A stretch of 64,000 nucleotides of DNA from Trichomonas vaginalis G3 (lineage: Eukaryota; Parabasalia; Trichomonadida; Trichomonadidae). This document shows positions 44,486 through 55,494 of the stretch, piece after piece. The notes beneath the pieces are model-generated. The model worked only from the letters and a program-made list of their open reading frames with translations, searched no databases and had not been told where the DNA came from. Made by a program: the position numbers and the translations under genes. Every line of letters starts with the position of its first letter. Position 1 is the stretch's first letter. The DNA lies in NCBI RefSeq assembly GCF_026262505.1, contig NC_067207.1, forward strand, positions 23,032,082 to 23,096,081, written 5' to 3'.

Positions 44486-44644
44486 ATGAGCTTGTTCTTG
44501 AAGGTCATTCATGATGAAATAACTGTTGTAGAAGATGTTAGCAATTGTTCAGACATTTTGAAGCGTATAGATGAGATAAGAAAGAAGTTAGAAGACCGCA
44601 AAGCGGTGAGGGCGAAGCCCGTGAGAATGTTTATGTTTCATTGA
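44486..44644 (+). CDS. Small Polinton frame carrying a double palindrome
   Basis: 52-residue frame (MSLFLKVIHDEITVVEDVSN...) that starts one base after the stop of the preceding gene. It contains ACCGCAAAGCGGT (44595-44607) and GGGCGAAGCCC (44610-44620). Protein-like up to the palindromes. Confidence 0.4.
   Translation: MSLFLKVIHDEITVVEDVSNCSDILKRIDEIRKKLEDRKAVRAKPVRMFMFH
44595..44620. repeat. Double palindrome inside a small Polinton gene
   Basis: ACCGCAAAGCGGT then GGGCGAAGCCC, the mirror-image order of the pair at 28688-28712 (read on the minus strand it is GGGCTTCGCCC, spacer, ACCGCTTTGCGGT). Confidence 0.65.
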
Positions 44645-44709
44645 CTTTCTCCAGTAACGAGAACTTTTATGAGATAATATTGAAGAGAGATGATTTTAAT
44701 ATGGTGTAA

Positions 44710-45234
44710 ATGGTAGCTTGGGCAGCTTTAGGCGCAATGGGAACAAAAGCATTAGCATTTGGAGCAAAAGCACTTGGAGCTTATGACGCAGTAAATAAAA
44801 TGAGTGGAGGAAGGGTTTCGAAGACATTAGATGCAAATAAAGGAAAGATTGGAGGCTGGGTTGCAAAGAAGTTAAGATTAAATAAAATAGGGCTCATAAA
44901 TAAAGCATCCAATTTGGTTGCGACTGAGTCAGAAAATGCTTTAGGAAAGGACGATGAGTTTGCAAAACACGCAAAAGACTTTAATGACCAGATGAAAGGT
45001 GAAACAATGCATTTAAATAGAGTCGATGGAACTAAAGAAAATGTTTCTTCTCCACCAGTAGTTCTTCCGTATGGTCCCTATGGAATGTATGGAAACCCTT
45101 ACGAAAGACCATTTGACCCATTGACTGGTGGAAGTAACTGGTATCATTACGGACGAAGAAGAAAGACAGTTAAGCTGGAGACAGACGTGAAGAAAGCAAC
45201 TAAAAAGAAACCAAGGAAGAGAGTTATAAAGTAA
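44710..45234 (+). CDS. Polinton basic protein with hydrophobic N-terminus, possible minor virion protein
   Basis: 174 residues. An Ala/Gly-rich amphipathic start (MVAWAALGAMGTKALAFGAKALGAYDAV), a glycine-rich middle, PPVVLPYGPYGMYGNPYERPFDP, and a strongly basic end (KKATKKKPRKRVIK). An amphipathic start plus basic tail is reminiscent of adenovirus pVI/pX-type core or membrane-lytic proteins; this is analogy only. The last 22 bases of the gene lie inside the right inverted repeat. Confidence 0.55.
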   Translation: MVAWAALGAMGTKALAFGAKALGAYDAVNKMSGGRVSKTLDANKGKIGGWVAKKLRLNKIGLINKASNLVATESENALGKDDEFAKHAKDFNDQMKGETMHLNRVDGTKENVSSPPVVLPYGPYGMYGNPYERPFDPLTGGSNWYHYGRRRKTVKLETDVKKATKKKPRKRVIK

Positions 45235-46066
45235 TGAATTCAACAGGGTGAAAAAAGGTGAAAAAAGAGGTGAGATCTCACCACTTCACCTAAATTTATT
45301 TTTGTGCTATGTTTTCATACGTGTGAGGGTGGTGATATCATTAATTTTTAAATAAATGTGGGAACAAAAATAAAGCATATCTACTCAACAGGAATGAGAC
45401 CCTTACTGACTATATATTCGTTTAATGCTTGATGAAAACAATGGTACATATTATCGTATGGGTATACACAACGTCTGTTTCCATCGTCGTCGTATATGTA
45501 GAGCTCAAATCCAGTCCAACCTTCTTTTGTACAATATGTAGCTTTATTTAAGTATGCATTTATGTAGATAAGGCAAGTTTCTTCATCGCTCCAGAAATAA
45601 TTTTTGTTCTTTGTTGAAATAGTTTTCGTTCCTCTGCGACCATAAGGAATGTATGCAATGAACTTTGCGTCATAAGGGATTGTAATATATTCAGGGTTTC
45701 TTTCATCGTCAATGGGTCTGTCTTTGTTAAAATGCATGTTTCTCAGTTTTACTTGAGTTTTGAATAGTTCACGGAAACGTTCTGGGAAAGAGTCATAGTA
45801 AATGTAGTCGGACATGTCTTTGTAATGAAATAAAAAATTTTAAAAAATTAAAAATAAGGTTATTTTTATTTAGTGAGGACGGTAGTGAATTCGTTAGTGA
45901 AGTCGTTAGTGAAGTCGTTTATGTGTCAGATGGTTTTGTAAATATTTAAGGTTAAGTTGGTGTTTGTGTTGTAAAATATACGTTACCAGTTTCGTAAAGT
46001 GTCAAAACCGCTAAGTGGTGTACGGAGGCGCGCAGTGCCACAGTACCCAACTTAGGGATACTAACT
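45213..46066 (-). repeat. Right terminal inverted repeat of the Polinton
   Basis: 854 bases, reverse complement of 23847-24702 with one substitution and one 2-base indel seen, both near the GGTGA module (45245-45291). Contains the second copy of the 144-residue gene. Confidence 0.92.
45381..45815 (-). CDS. Polinton TIR-encoded protein, right copy (unknown)
   Basis: Encodes a protein identical over all 144 residues to the left copy at 24098-24532, with the same distance (252 bases) to the element end. See the left copy for description. Confidence 0.75.
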   Translation of the reverse strand: MSDYIYYDSFPERFRELFKTQVKLRNMHFNKDRPIDDERNPEYITIPYDAKFIAYIPYGRRGTKTISTKNKNYFWSDEETCLIYINAYLNKATYCTKEGWTGFELYIYDDDGNRRCVYPYDNMYHCFHQALNEYIVSKGLIPVE

Positions 46067-46071
46067 ATGTT
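46067..46071. repeat. Target-site duplication, right copy (ATGTT)
   Basis: ATGTT immediately after the right terminus ...ATACTAACT, matching 23842-23846. It is also the first five bases of the 25-bp array that follows. Confidence 0.65.
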
Positions 46072-46316
46072 TTGTCAAGACTTCTTCGTAAATGTTTTGT
46101 CAAGACTTCTTCGTAAATGTTTTGTCAAGACTTCTTCGTAAATGTTTTGTCAAGACTTCTTCGTAAATGTTTTGTCAAGACTTCTTCGTAAATGTTTTGT
46201 CAAGACTTCTTCGTAAATGTTTTGTCAAGACTTCTTCGTAAATGTTTTGTCAAGACTTCTTCGTAAATGTTTTGTCAAGACTTCTTCGTAAATGTTTTGT
46301 CAAGACTTCTTCGTAA
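46067..46316. repeat. 25-bp tandem array, ten identical units
   Basis: Ten copies of a 25-base unit beginning ATGTTTTGTCAAGACTTCTT, at exact 25-base steps from 46067 to 46292, with no difference seen between copies. The young Polinton's target site lies at its left edge. Diverged copies occur inside the Polinton (about 34437-34515) and, inverted, at about 46518-46680 and 46770-46840. Confidence 0.92.
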
Positions 46317-46337
46317 AATCAGACAAAAATAATGTTT

Positions 46338-46742
46338 AGGTGAAGAGGTGAGATTTCACCTGTTTTTTCACCTCTTTTCTCACCTCTTGAATTTTCATGA
46401 AATTTACACCAAAAATAATGTTTAGGTGAAGAGGTGAGATTTCACCTGTTTTTTCACCTAATTTTTCACCCTCTTGAATTTTCATGAAATTTACACCAAA
46501 ATATACTACTAGGGTCATTTACGAAGAAATCTCAACAAAGTCTTTACGATGAAATCTTGACAAAGTCTTTACGAAGAAATCTCAACAAAGTCTTTACGAT
46601 GAAATCTTGACAAAACATAGACAAGAAAGTTCATGAGAAATTAGATGAAGAAGTCTTAACAAAGTCTTTACGAAGAAATTCATGAAAATTCAAGAGGTGA
46701 GAAATGAGGTGAAAAAAGAGGTGAAATCTCACCTCTTCACCT
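46338..46742. repeat. Three GGTGA modules in older element DNA
   Basis: Modules at 46338-46386 and 46424-46473 (same orientation, each followed by TTGAATTTTCATGAAATT) and an inverted one at 46694-46742. Between them are inverted copies of the 25-bp unit (TTTACGAAGAAATCTCAACA type, and ...GATGAAATCTTGACA). Confidence 0.8.
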
Positions 46743-46878
46743 AAAATATATTTTTGGGTCATTTACACTCATTTACGAAGAAATCTCAACAAAGTCTTTA
46801 CGAAGAAGTCATAACAAAGTCTTTACGAAGAAGTCACAATAAACATCTGTCAAAAACCGCTTTTTAACTTCACTTAAA

Positions 46879-47468
46879 ATGCCACGTAAGCTACGTAAGA
46901 ATATACGTAAGAGGAAGAGAGCATTGAAACATCCAATAGTAAGACTAACACCACAACAACAGTTGCAACAACAAATGCTGAATGACCCCACTATGTTGCA
47001 ACAAATGTCAAGCAATCCTATGCTTTTAAACGAGTCATTGGTGCACAGAGTGGAGGTTTAAGAGCGGCACTTTTAGCGAAAATGGCAGGCTATGGTGGAG
47101 CTGCAGACGGAACAGCCTATAACCCTCAAAGTCAAATGAATTTGAGTTCACTCAAAAATCAAATAACAGATGTCAAAAAGTCAAACATAGACATACAGAA
47201 GCAAATAAGTGAAAACGAAAAGAAACTAGAATATGACAGACACACAAAGAAACTCAATGAGTTAAACGTAGAGAAAAAGAAGAAAGAAGAACAACTGAAA
47301 GAACTAAGTACAGAGGAATATGCGAAAAAAGTGTCAGAAAAAGCAGCAGAAGTAGCAAAAATGGAACAAGATGTCATAAATTTGAAAAACCATACTACTC
47401 AATATAAAGTACTGAAAGATGAAGAGATAAAACAAAAAGCCCTGAAGACATATATTGGAAAGCGATGA
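46879..47468 (+). pseudogene. Old element: basic and coiled-coil gene remnants
   Basis: Two short frames, one very basic (MPRKLRKNIRKRKRALKHPIV..., Gln-rich after it; 46879-47061) and one a long charged coiled coil (KNQITDVKKSNIDIQKQISENEKKLEYD...; 47082-47468). Further coiled-coil-like sequence on the same strand reaches about 47911. Fossil; virion core or scaffold role unknown. Confidence 0.45.
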
Positions 47469-47927
47469 GTATAAAAAAGAAGTTGAAGCAAATGTAAAGG
47501 CAGAAAAACTTTTACAGTTGCCAAAACCAAACCGTACAGTATGAAAACCTTAGCACAAGAAAGTAAAAATAACGACGCAGCCATGCAAAAGGCAATGAAA
47601 AGCGCAGAATATATAAAGCTAACAATGACTGGTTAGATGCCCAAGCCGACGCTAAAGCAGCCCAACTTATAGGGTCAATAAGGACAAAAATACAAGCGGA
47701 TGAAGACAGTTCAAATGAAGCTTTAATGAATGCTGACTTTAAGAACGCCTTCGAAGCTCTTCATAGTAAGGTGAAACTAGTGAATGACTTCTCATCTGGA
47801 AAGAAACTGAAGTCTGAAGGTTTCGACAAAGAGTTAAAAGAAGTAGCACAAAATATGACGAAAATAACAGATGCAGCAACTAGACAGATATTTTTTGGTC
47901 ATTTACAATGAAGTCTTGAAAATTCAC

Positions 47928-47977
47928 GAGGGTGAGAAAAACAGGTGAGAAAACAGGTGAATCTCACCTCTTCACCT
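47928..47977. repeat. GGTGA module in older element DNA
   Basis: Three direct GGTGA and two inverted TCACC words, followed by TAAAATATATTTTTTG, in the inverted orientation as at 46694. Confidence 0.8.
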
Positions 47978-48748
47978 AAAATATATTTTTTGCCTAGAAA
48001 AATGACAAATTTCATGAGTTTCCTTAAGACAGAAAAAATAAAGTTAGTTTTATTTTTATTTATTTTTTTATTTTGTAGAGTTTTGAAACAGTTTAGAAAG
48101 ATAGACAATGAACAACAAAGTGGTTAGAATAGGTGACTTAAAACGTAAGATACTCAAAGAAATACAACAAATATTCTTTGTCAGACATTATATCTCCATC
48201 TGGAAAGAAAACAAAGGACTGGGTTAGAATTGCTTCTAGTCAGAAAATTTTGACCAAGAATCCTGAGCTTATGATATCGGTAAGATTCTATGGAACTGGA
48301 AGCATATCTTATAGACAAAAGTCTTATACCGCAATAGTTTTGTTATGGTTAGAACCAGTTGTTGATATAACTTCATAACATATGGTTCAATTCGATACGG
48401 AACGTTGGCAGTGAAGGCTTACTTTACATGTTCAGAACCGAAGGACTTCAATACAAAAAGATAATAAGATAGGAAGAACATATAATATAACTCAAAGATA
48501 TGACAGTACAGTCAATAGAGTCAAGGTTGTGTTTGCTAATGATATGAGAGCTGCAGAAACAGAACTACTTGAAAAGTTTGAGAAAATGTATGGTGCTCCA
48601 TAAAAAGGTAAAGAAACGTTTGAAGTAGATGAGATAGATAAGCTTAAATTATTTGACGAAGTCTGAAAAATAAAATTGTAAAGCGTTTATTTTTGGTCTT
48701 TTTGTGAAGTTCAGAAATAACGCTAATTTTTTATAAAATATTTTTTTA

Positions 48749-48935
48749 TTTGTATGTAAAGAACAGATATGTCAACAACAGAGAAACAAACAACAGTTAT
48801 AGTCATGAAGCTATAAATAAGAATACGAGTACATACAGTTTTAACAAACACTCCGTCTCATTCGTTCGGTCAAAGACGATATGTACCAAATGCAGTATTT
48901 TGACGAGCTGCAAGAGTAATAAGCAAATTCCTTGA
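48749..48935 (+). pseudogene. Old element: KilA-N gene remnant with its promoter word
   Basis: TTTGTATGTAAAGAACAG precedes an ATG at 48769, the same arrangement as before the young KilA-N genes. The following DNA shares words with KilA-N gene 1 (for example GTCAAAGACGATATGTACC and CAAATGCAGTATTTTGAC). Fossil. Confidence 0.6.
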
Positions 48936-49791
48936 AAGTATTATTTTGAATTGCACTACGAATAGATAATCCTGATGTCAGGAAGACAAGCAAATTAGAT
49001 AATTATCGGCATACGTATACCCAACAGAGGAGAGTCAGTAATGCTCAATGACATAAAGACATTCATTCAGAAACTCACATTTTCGAAAAATAATTTTAAA
49101 CAGAAACTCATTACGTGTGCAGAGATGAATAAGCAGGAAGTAAAAAGACGAGCATCAGACAACAAGAAACATATTTTGGCAGACTTCATCTAACTGTGTA
49201 TGTACGAATTTAACACACAGGAAATCGAAAAGCAAACAACTTCAAGACAAGTACATTCGGAAGATGGAGAGCCTTCGCTGACCATGCATCATCAATAAAC
49301 GTTACCGCGCATGACAAGCGTCCATTCGCTTTTGAAATCATACAATAATCAACTTTCTCGGCGATGTTGAGCTGTCCTATCAGTAATGGAAAATCTTACA
49401 CAAAATTGGTGAGATCTCTATGCTAGAGGGTTTGCAGACAGAAAAGACAATAACGCGAGTGACTTTGCTAAGGCTATAATTTCATATAACTGCGTCTGAT
49501 GCAAGATCTACTCTAGCGCAATAACAATGCATTTTATGTTTAGCTGCAATTTGTCTAGAGCAATTGGTCCTCCTATTAACGATATAAACACGTGCTTAAT
49601 CTTGTTACAGGTATCTTTAGCCCGTACGAATCATCAGACATTAATTATTTCCTTTGTCAAGCAGAACTTTGCATTTTTGAAAGTATGTTGAATTTGTATG
49701 GGGAAGAACATAAAATCCGTGATAACTTAAATTGACCTGTAAGTAGAATTGCAGCCCTACAGACAGACTCACTGCGCGAAAGCAATGACAC

Positions 49792-50106
49792 TTGCCGCTG
49801 AAAATGGCCTCATACGATCTTAGCTCAAAGATTTTCCATTGCAATTTAACGAAAAAATGCAAAAAGATAAAAGTGACCTTGTTCGAGATTTTATTAAGCA
49901 ACAACTTGACAGAGACAGGAGTAAATCAAGTATTTGAAACTATTGCCAATCAATATGAAGAAGAAATCATAAAGTTTTGCAACAAAATGTTGAATATTAA
50001 AGAGCACAACAGAGACAAACAAGGCTGTCCACTCAATATATCCAGACACAAGAATAGAGAAATTGTCACATGTGGAGACAGAAATATAGCTGTTTCAGAT
50101 CTTTAA
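49792..50106 (+). other. Open frame of 104 codons in decayed region, unknown
   Basis: Frame with protein-like helical composition (LFEILLSNNLTETGVNQVFETIANQYEEEIIKF). It stands alone in otherwise broken DNA from about 49300 to 51600 that lacks the element's repeat words, so this part could be a separate host-derived insertion. No family recognised. Confidence 0.3.
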
Positions 50107-51851
50107 TTCAGATTTCATCTATTTTGTCATTGTTGAGATGAATGAAGCCCCAAAGACGAAGAAATATCCATCAGATACATGAAAAACAGTTTCTCATCAA
50201 AAATAAGTATGCTGCTTCTTTTCAAAACCAAAAGGATTACAAAGAATTCATCATGAATTACCAGATGACAAAATAGAGGACTGAATATATGCGATATTTT
50301 ATGCGTCAAAATATGGAAAAACTAGAGATAATGAAATATTTTGTATGAACTCTACTTTGATAATTACTCGCCATAGATATTGCGCAGAAGTTGCTCTTTG
50401 CCTCTCACTTTGGATCCTGATATTATCTCCAAAGTCGTGAAGAAATAATTATTTGGCGGTTTTTCAAAATCTTGGAAAGTGAACTTAAAAGACTTATGAA
50501 AAACTTTATTCATGTTCTAATAAATAGCTGCCAGGAAGCTTTAATAGGATCTAATTCCGGTAAATACAAGACAAGATTTCTTTGATACAATATTAATGAA
50601 GAAATTCTTTCCTTAAGAAATACTTTTGTTGAACAGAAAACATCAGTTTGGTTCTAAAACTGCAAACTGAATGATTATCGGGTCAATTGATATGATCAGA
50701 CTTATTGCTGCAAAAAGCATTAGGAGCAGAATGATCAATATTGAGAAAAACTCTTGCCCATACCAGTAATAGAAGTCATCCAGACAACTTTTTGGATTTC
50801 TTTGTTCCGTTTTTGTTAAATTGCAATAAACCGACAACGAAAATCCAGTTGTTTGGCGGTGCAGCTTCGAAATGCTTCCACAAGAGATGATGATGGAAAT
50901 GATGGCGTTGTATTTTATTTTGGCAAAAAGAGCTTAAACAAGATAAAAACAATTAAATGCGTTTGCCAAATATCAAATAGTTTGCGGCAACAAACAAGAG
51001 AAAGCAAACGAATGCTATACATATGCAGCCGAAGTCATATAAGAATATCAGTCAGTAATGTTTAAATTCCTCTGCTTTGACATGTATTGCTGCTTCAATT
51101 GCAAAACTTGTGAAGATTCTGCCAAAATTTTTGGTGAATTCGAAGAAAATGACATAAACTGATTCAGTACTTCTTTCAACGTTTCTAAAGAATAGTATTG
51201 TTGAAATTGTATAATGTAAAAATTATTTTTGTTGTTTACCCCCAGATATCAATTTTTTCGTGTAAGTGAATCCTCTCTGTTAAAAGTTTTATTAACATAG
51301 TAAGCACATATTAAAAAAAAAATTTTGGATTTTTGTATGAATGCTATTACCATTTAAAAATTTATTTACATTGATACTTCCAGATTTATTTATAGAAATG
51401 ACGGTTAAAAAACGTCTGTTTTCGTTGCAATTTTTAAGGTCATTTTTCAATTTAAGGTCCCTATTCAAAAAAATGAAAGGGGGTCGCCTCACAAATTGAA
51501 GGGTACCATTGGTTCAGATTCTATCGAAATAGTACTTAATTAAAAAAGGCTCCTGCACCGGTCACCAATTCAAATCCCTCAAAAAATATTGAAAAAGATT
51601 TTAGGTATGACCGCTAATAATAATTAGTAGGCATCATACAGAATGCCATAGACCGAAAGTTTTTTACTCAATGTAATTTTTTCTGAGCAAAAAATTCCAA
51701 ATTCGAGATCCTTTTAACTATGGCTTAGATCCTACAGCATAATAATATTTGCAAAGGTATGGGATATAATTTGAAAATTAATTTCAAAATTATTAAATAC
51801 TAGTTCAAGCATAGTGTAAGCAATGTAATGCATATTTGTGCAACTGAATTC

Positions 51852-52885
51852 AAAAAAAAAAAAAAAAAAAAAAAAGGTAGTGGGGCTTCGCAAGGCACTT
51901 TCGTGGCCCTCTAGCCGCTGAAGATGTTTAGTATAAATGAAGTTCTTATATACGGGTCTTCGCAGGAGCTTTCACAAATTTAATTATGTTTCAATGTTTT
52001 GTCACTTTTCTGGTCACGTTTTTCAGGTAAAAACATTTTTTAATTATATATATATAAAATGATATTCACAAAACCAACACCGTTACCCTTCTTTTGGAAA
52101 TAAGAGTAGATGTAAAAGAATATTCTATTGAGAGAACTTAAGAACTACGGAATGGTCTAGACATTTGTAAGTATTTGGTTCGGTGGACGTTTCTATAGTA
52201 TCCCAATTTTGTGCATACTGAGTATTTCCTGAGACTCAGAAGATTATATGGCAATGACTTCGACCACTAAACTATGAACCGTACTCACAACATATACCAG
52301 ACAACGAACAAAATATTGAAAGAGTTATAAAGAAGAAAAGATACCTATTGGTAAGATGGAACGTATACCATTAGATAAGAAAAAATACTGTCAGAGAGGT
52401 TTTGAAAAAAGCAGAGTATATTTGACTGGGATAGTATATCTGCATAGACTACTTATATATAGTGTTCATAAGAGTTCACTGACATTGAAAACACTTAGTC
52501 AAAAGTTTTAATCTAACTAACAAATGTTTTCAAAAGAGGACATAAGAAAATATATTGAGGGGTATAGAGTAGTTTGTGAGATTCATTGGACAGAGTTTGT
52601 ATGAATAAATATAAAGACAAGGAAAATGTTTTCTTATTAGTGTGGAACCCGCACGTTCTGATAACAGCATGGGATTCTTGCAAAATACCAAGTAGACTGG
52701 GATTTGAGAGACTCTTTAGAAACTCTTTAGACGTTTACATAGACTTCCATGCTTTTACTTTACATCCGATAAAATGTTTGGAAAGTGTCATGAGATGGTT
52801 AGCAGGACATACATGAACTAATGAGTTTATATATGACAAGAAAATAGAGATATGAAGAGAGGTCCTATAAACCGTGGAAAAAGTG
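51852..52885. repeat. A-run-led repeat, second copy
   Basis: A run of 24 A is followed by GGTAGTGGGGCTTCG... and TGAAGATGTTTAG/TATAAATGAAG, matching 23565-23630. The end part GAAGAGAGGTCCTATAAACC (about 52855-52885) matches 23680-23700. The roughly 850 bases between have no counterpart in the left copy, which is therefore a shorter form of the same sequence. Confidence 0.6.
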
Positions 52886-52999
52886 CCATAACAAAGAAAT
52901 TTTATTGTAAGTAAATGTGGTTTGAAATAGGAACTTCACTTGTTTTAGTTTTTTTTGCGCCATTGTGGTCATTACTTATTTGACGTGGCAGAAAGATAT

Positions 53000-55490
53000 A
53001 GAGAATATGAAGATGAACCAATGCTGCAAAATGTTGCAGTATATGTATCGTAAGAGAATTTTATCTAATATATAAATGGACGCATCAGAATTAGCGAATG
53101 CACAGCAACTGACAAACCAAACCCAGGAATAATTCCAAATGAAGTTAGAATACAAACTGCAATGGCAAACTATGGTCCAAGTGCCAACCGATATCAAACT
53201 GCAAACATGCCATGTTCAAAGTGACGTCTTGCGTTAGTTTGCTCACATGGTATGCGCAAATATGAGATGGAAGAGTTTTATAACAACCCTGAGGTGGGAT
53301 ATAAACACACTCTATGCGGAAATGACGCGACCGACAAGGAGTTGAACGCCAGAGTAAATGTTTTTCTACACAGAGGAGAAATAAGAATGTATAGCTCCAG
53401 TTAAAGAATGCTATGGAACTCACAGGAAACGTAAAATAGTGGACATAGATTTTTACAATATAGTAAAAAATGGGTTCTTCAGTAGTAATTGGAATCCTTC
53501 TTTCGAAATGATTTTTTGGAAGAGGTATAATGGAATGGAATAAAAACCGTAGGAAGAAGAATTTGGATACCGGAGTCAAAAATATTGGCAAAGAGTAGGT
53601 CAGCTTCGTTGGTACCTAATACCTAAAAGACCCTGAACCAGAAAAAAAGCTCACTGTTATACAACAGCCTGAACCTGCAACAGACAAGTCTAGTTGGGCA
53701 CCAAAATCCAACACTCAACCGTATTAAAAATTTATATTTTGTAGCCAGTCGAATTATAGTAAGATTGTATATGAAACTAAGTTCTAAGTGAAACGAGCAA
53801 TTACGATGGAACTATTTCTTTCTTCGCATCTGTAGTAAACCCATACTTGAAAGTCTGAAATACTTCCACTCGGTGCGTTCATATAAGTTTGTAGGTTTTT
53901 TCGTAAAAGTCATTTGCCGAAGCATAAAAAAGAGTTTGGCGCCAGAAAATGAAGCATGAACTATAATAGACATCTGAGCTCGAAAACATTTTATGCATAA
54001 TGTCTCCATTAGGGTTTCGACTTCATAAAAGTCCGGGTGTAACTGGATATTTCTGCAGGCATGTTTAACATCTCAATAATCTATACCAATCCAAGTTGTT
54101 ATATTTTTGTAGAAATATAATACGTTTTCTCTGCCAAGGTCTTCTATTCTATATTTGTTAACAGTTTGCCATTTTTCACTTCATATAAATATCGAGATGG
54201 TACTCTCCTTCGTCAATGTTAAACTGGTTTGCACTATTCGTATATAGATATCGTTTATTTTTTTCTTGACAAAGCTTGAAGAGTTGTTCTAAGTTTACAA
54301 GCAAAATTCCACTATTGTAAAAGTTTTCCCTGTTCAAATTTCTCATACGTACGTTTCTTCTTTGGTTATAGTAATCGAATTTCCAAAAGCGAGCCGTTTA
54401 AATTTGGGGAAAACCATGTATGGCTTCTGAAATGACTTCAATTCTTACGAAAGCCAATAGCTTTTGTGAGCGGATGGTCTCTTTAGCGCATCTTAACGGT
54501 AGTCAAAACGACTAGCCCTTCATGCTTTAACGGTCTCTGTCTCAAACTTTTGACGCTACGTTAAGTAAAAAAGTTCCATCTAATGGTTTAGTTGGTAGCA
54601 ACTCTAGAATTCTTTCTTTTCTATTGAGAAGCATATTTTTAATCTAGAATAAAAATGTCCAATATGACAACACAGCGTCCTATGAGAGAATAACCCAACA
54701 CACAAGCCGACAACTCCATTAATCAAGCTCTAAATAAGAACACAACAAACTTTTGCAAACTATTCTAAGATATCTGAGTCATTTGAAAGAAGGAAATTTT
54801 AAAAACTCGACGATAAACCATTGACAGAGACAAAGTTTTCCTGTTTCAAGACAGTTAGAACCATACTGTTTGATATAATCCACAAAAGGAACTTTAAACG
54901 AGAAGGCCTATAGATGAACCTTCTTTTTGAAAGCAGATGTTGCACAAAGCTGACAAAGAATATGTCCATTGAAAAAGGTTGCAAGAGAAAATGACAGAGC
55001 AGATGCCAAACATATGCCAACAAAGAGGATGTATAATGGAAAAGAAAGCAGATACAAAGCATTATGATCTAAGATGAGTTAAATGGTGTGTGCTAGTGCG
55101 TTTTTGTTATGAAGAAGGCAAGATATAGAATATGTGGATGAAAAAACACGACATGATAATAACTAAAAGAAACGGGTTGAAAGGTATATAATAAAACACT
55201 GAACGGATCATCGAGATTTTAAAAACGAAGCTTGATACAGGATGGGTTTCAGGGTGTTTTAGCCTTAAAGCGACAAAGAAACTGTAGATATGTTGGCACA
55301 CAACGGTTTTCAGAGTCCATACCAAGAAGTTTAATGGATAGTGGACCAGACAGTTGAATAGAGCTTGAGAAAGGTTGTTACGAGTATAGGAAACAAAAGA
55401 ACCTCGACAATGGATAAAAGGATTATGTAGATGCCAACAAAGAGTATATTTCACATGGACAGAAAGGAACCATACGCCACAAAAATATCA
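53000..55490. mobile_element. Decayed element DNA, no clear gene
   Basis: Short coding-like snatches on both strands (for example near 53070-53230 and 54660-54760) but nothing that can be named. Part of the old element remnant. Confidence 0.4.
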
Positions 55491-55494
55491 ATAG

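Larger units (their letters stand above)
23847..46066. mobile_element. Polinton/Maverick element, about 22.2 kb, young and nearly whole
   Basis: Bounded by terminal inverted repeats of about 855 bp beginning AGTTAGTATCCC, flanked by ATGTT on both sides. It carries the family's core genes: retrovirus-type integrase, protein-primed type B DNA polymerase (in parts), A32/FtsK-type packaging ATPase and a probable major capsid protein, with two KilA-N proteins and a fibre region. An adenovirus-type protease was not recognised. The two repeats differ, as far as I can compare by eye, by one substitution and one 2-base indel, so insertion is recent. The element looks nearly whole, with perhaps four to six interrupted genes. 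Genes lie on both strands, mostly minus. Confidence 0.92.

Noticed and set aside
23847-46066. Reading the inverted repeats as LTRs of a retroelement
   Set aside because: They are inverted, not direct, and the element carries DNA polymerase and packaging ATPase genes, which fix it as a Polinton.
46067-46316. CRISPR-like appearance of a short regularly spaced repeat
   Set aside because: The 25-bp units are directly joined without variable spacers, and the setting is a eukaryotic chromosome; it is an ordinary tandem repeat.
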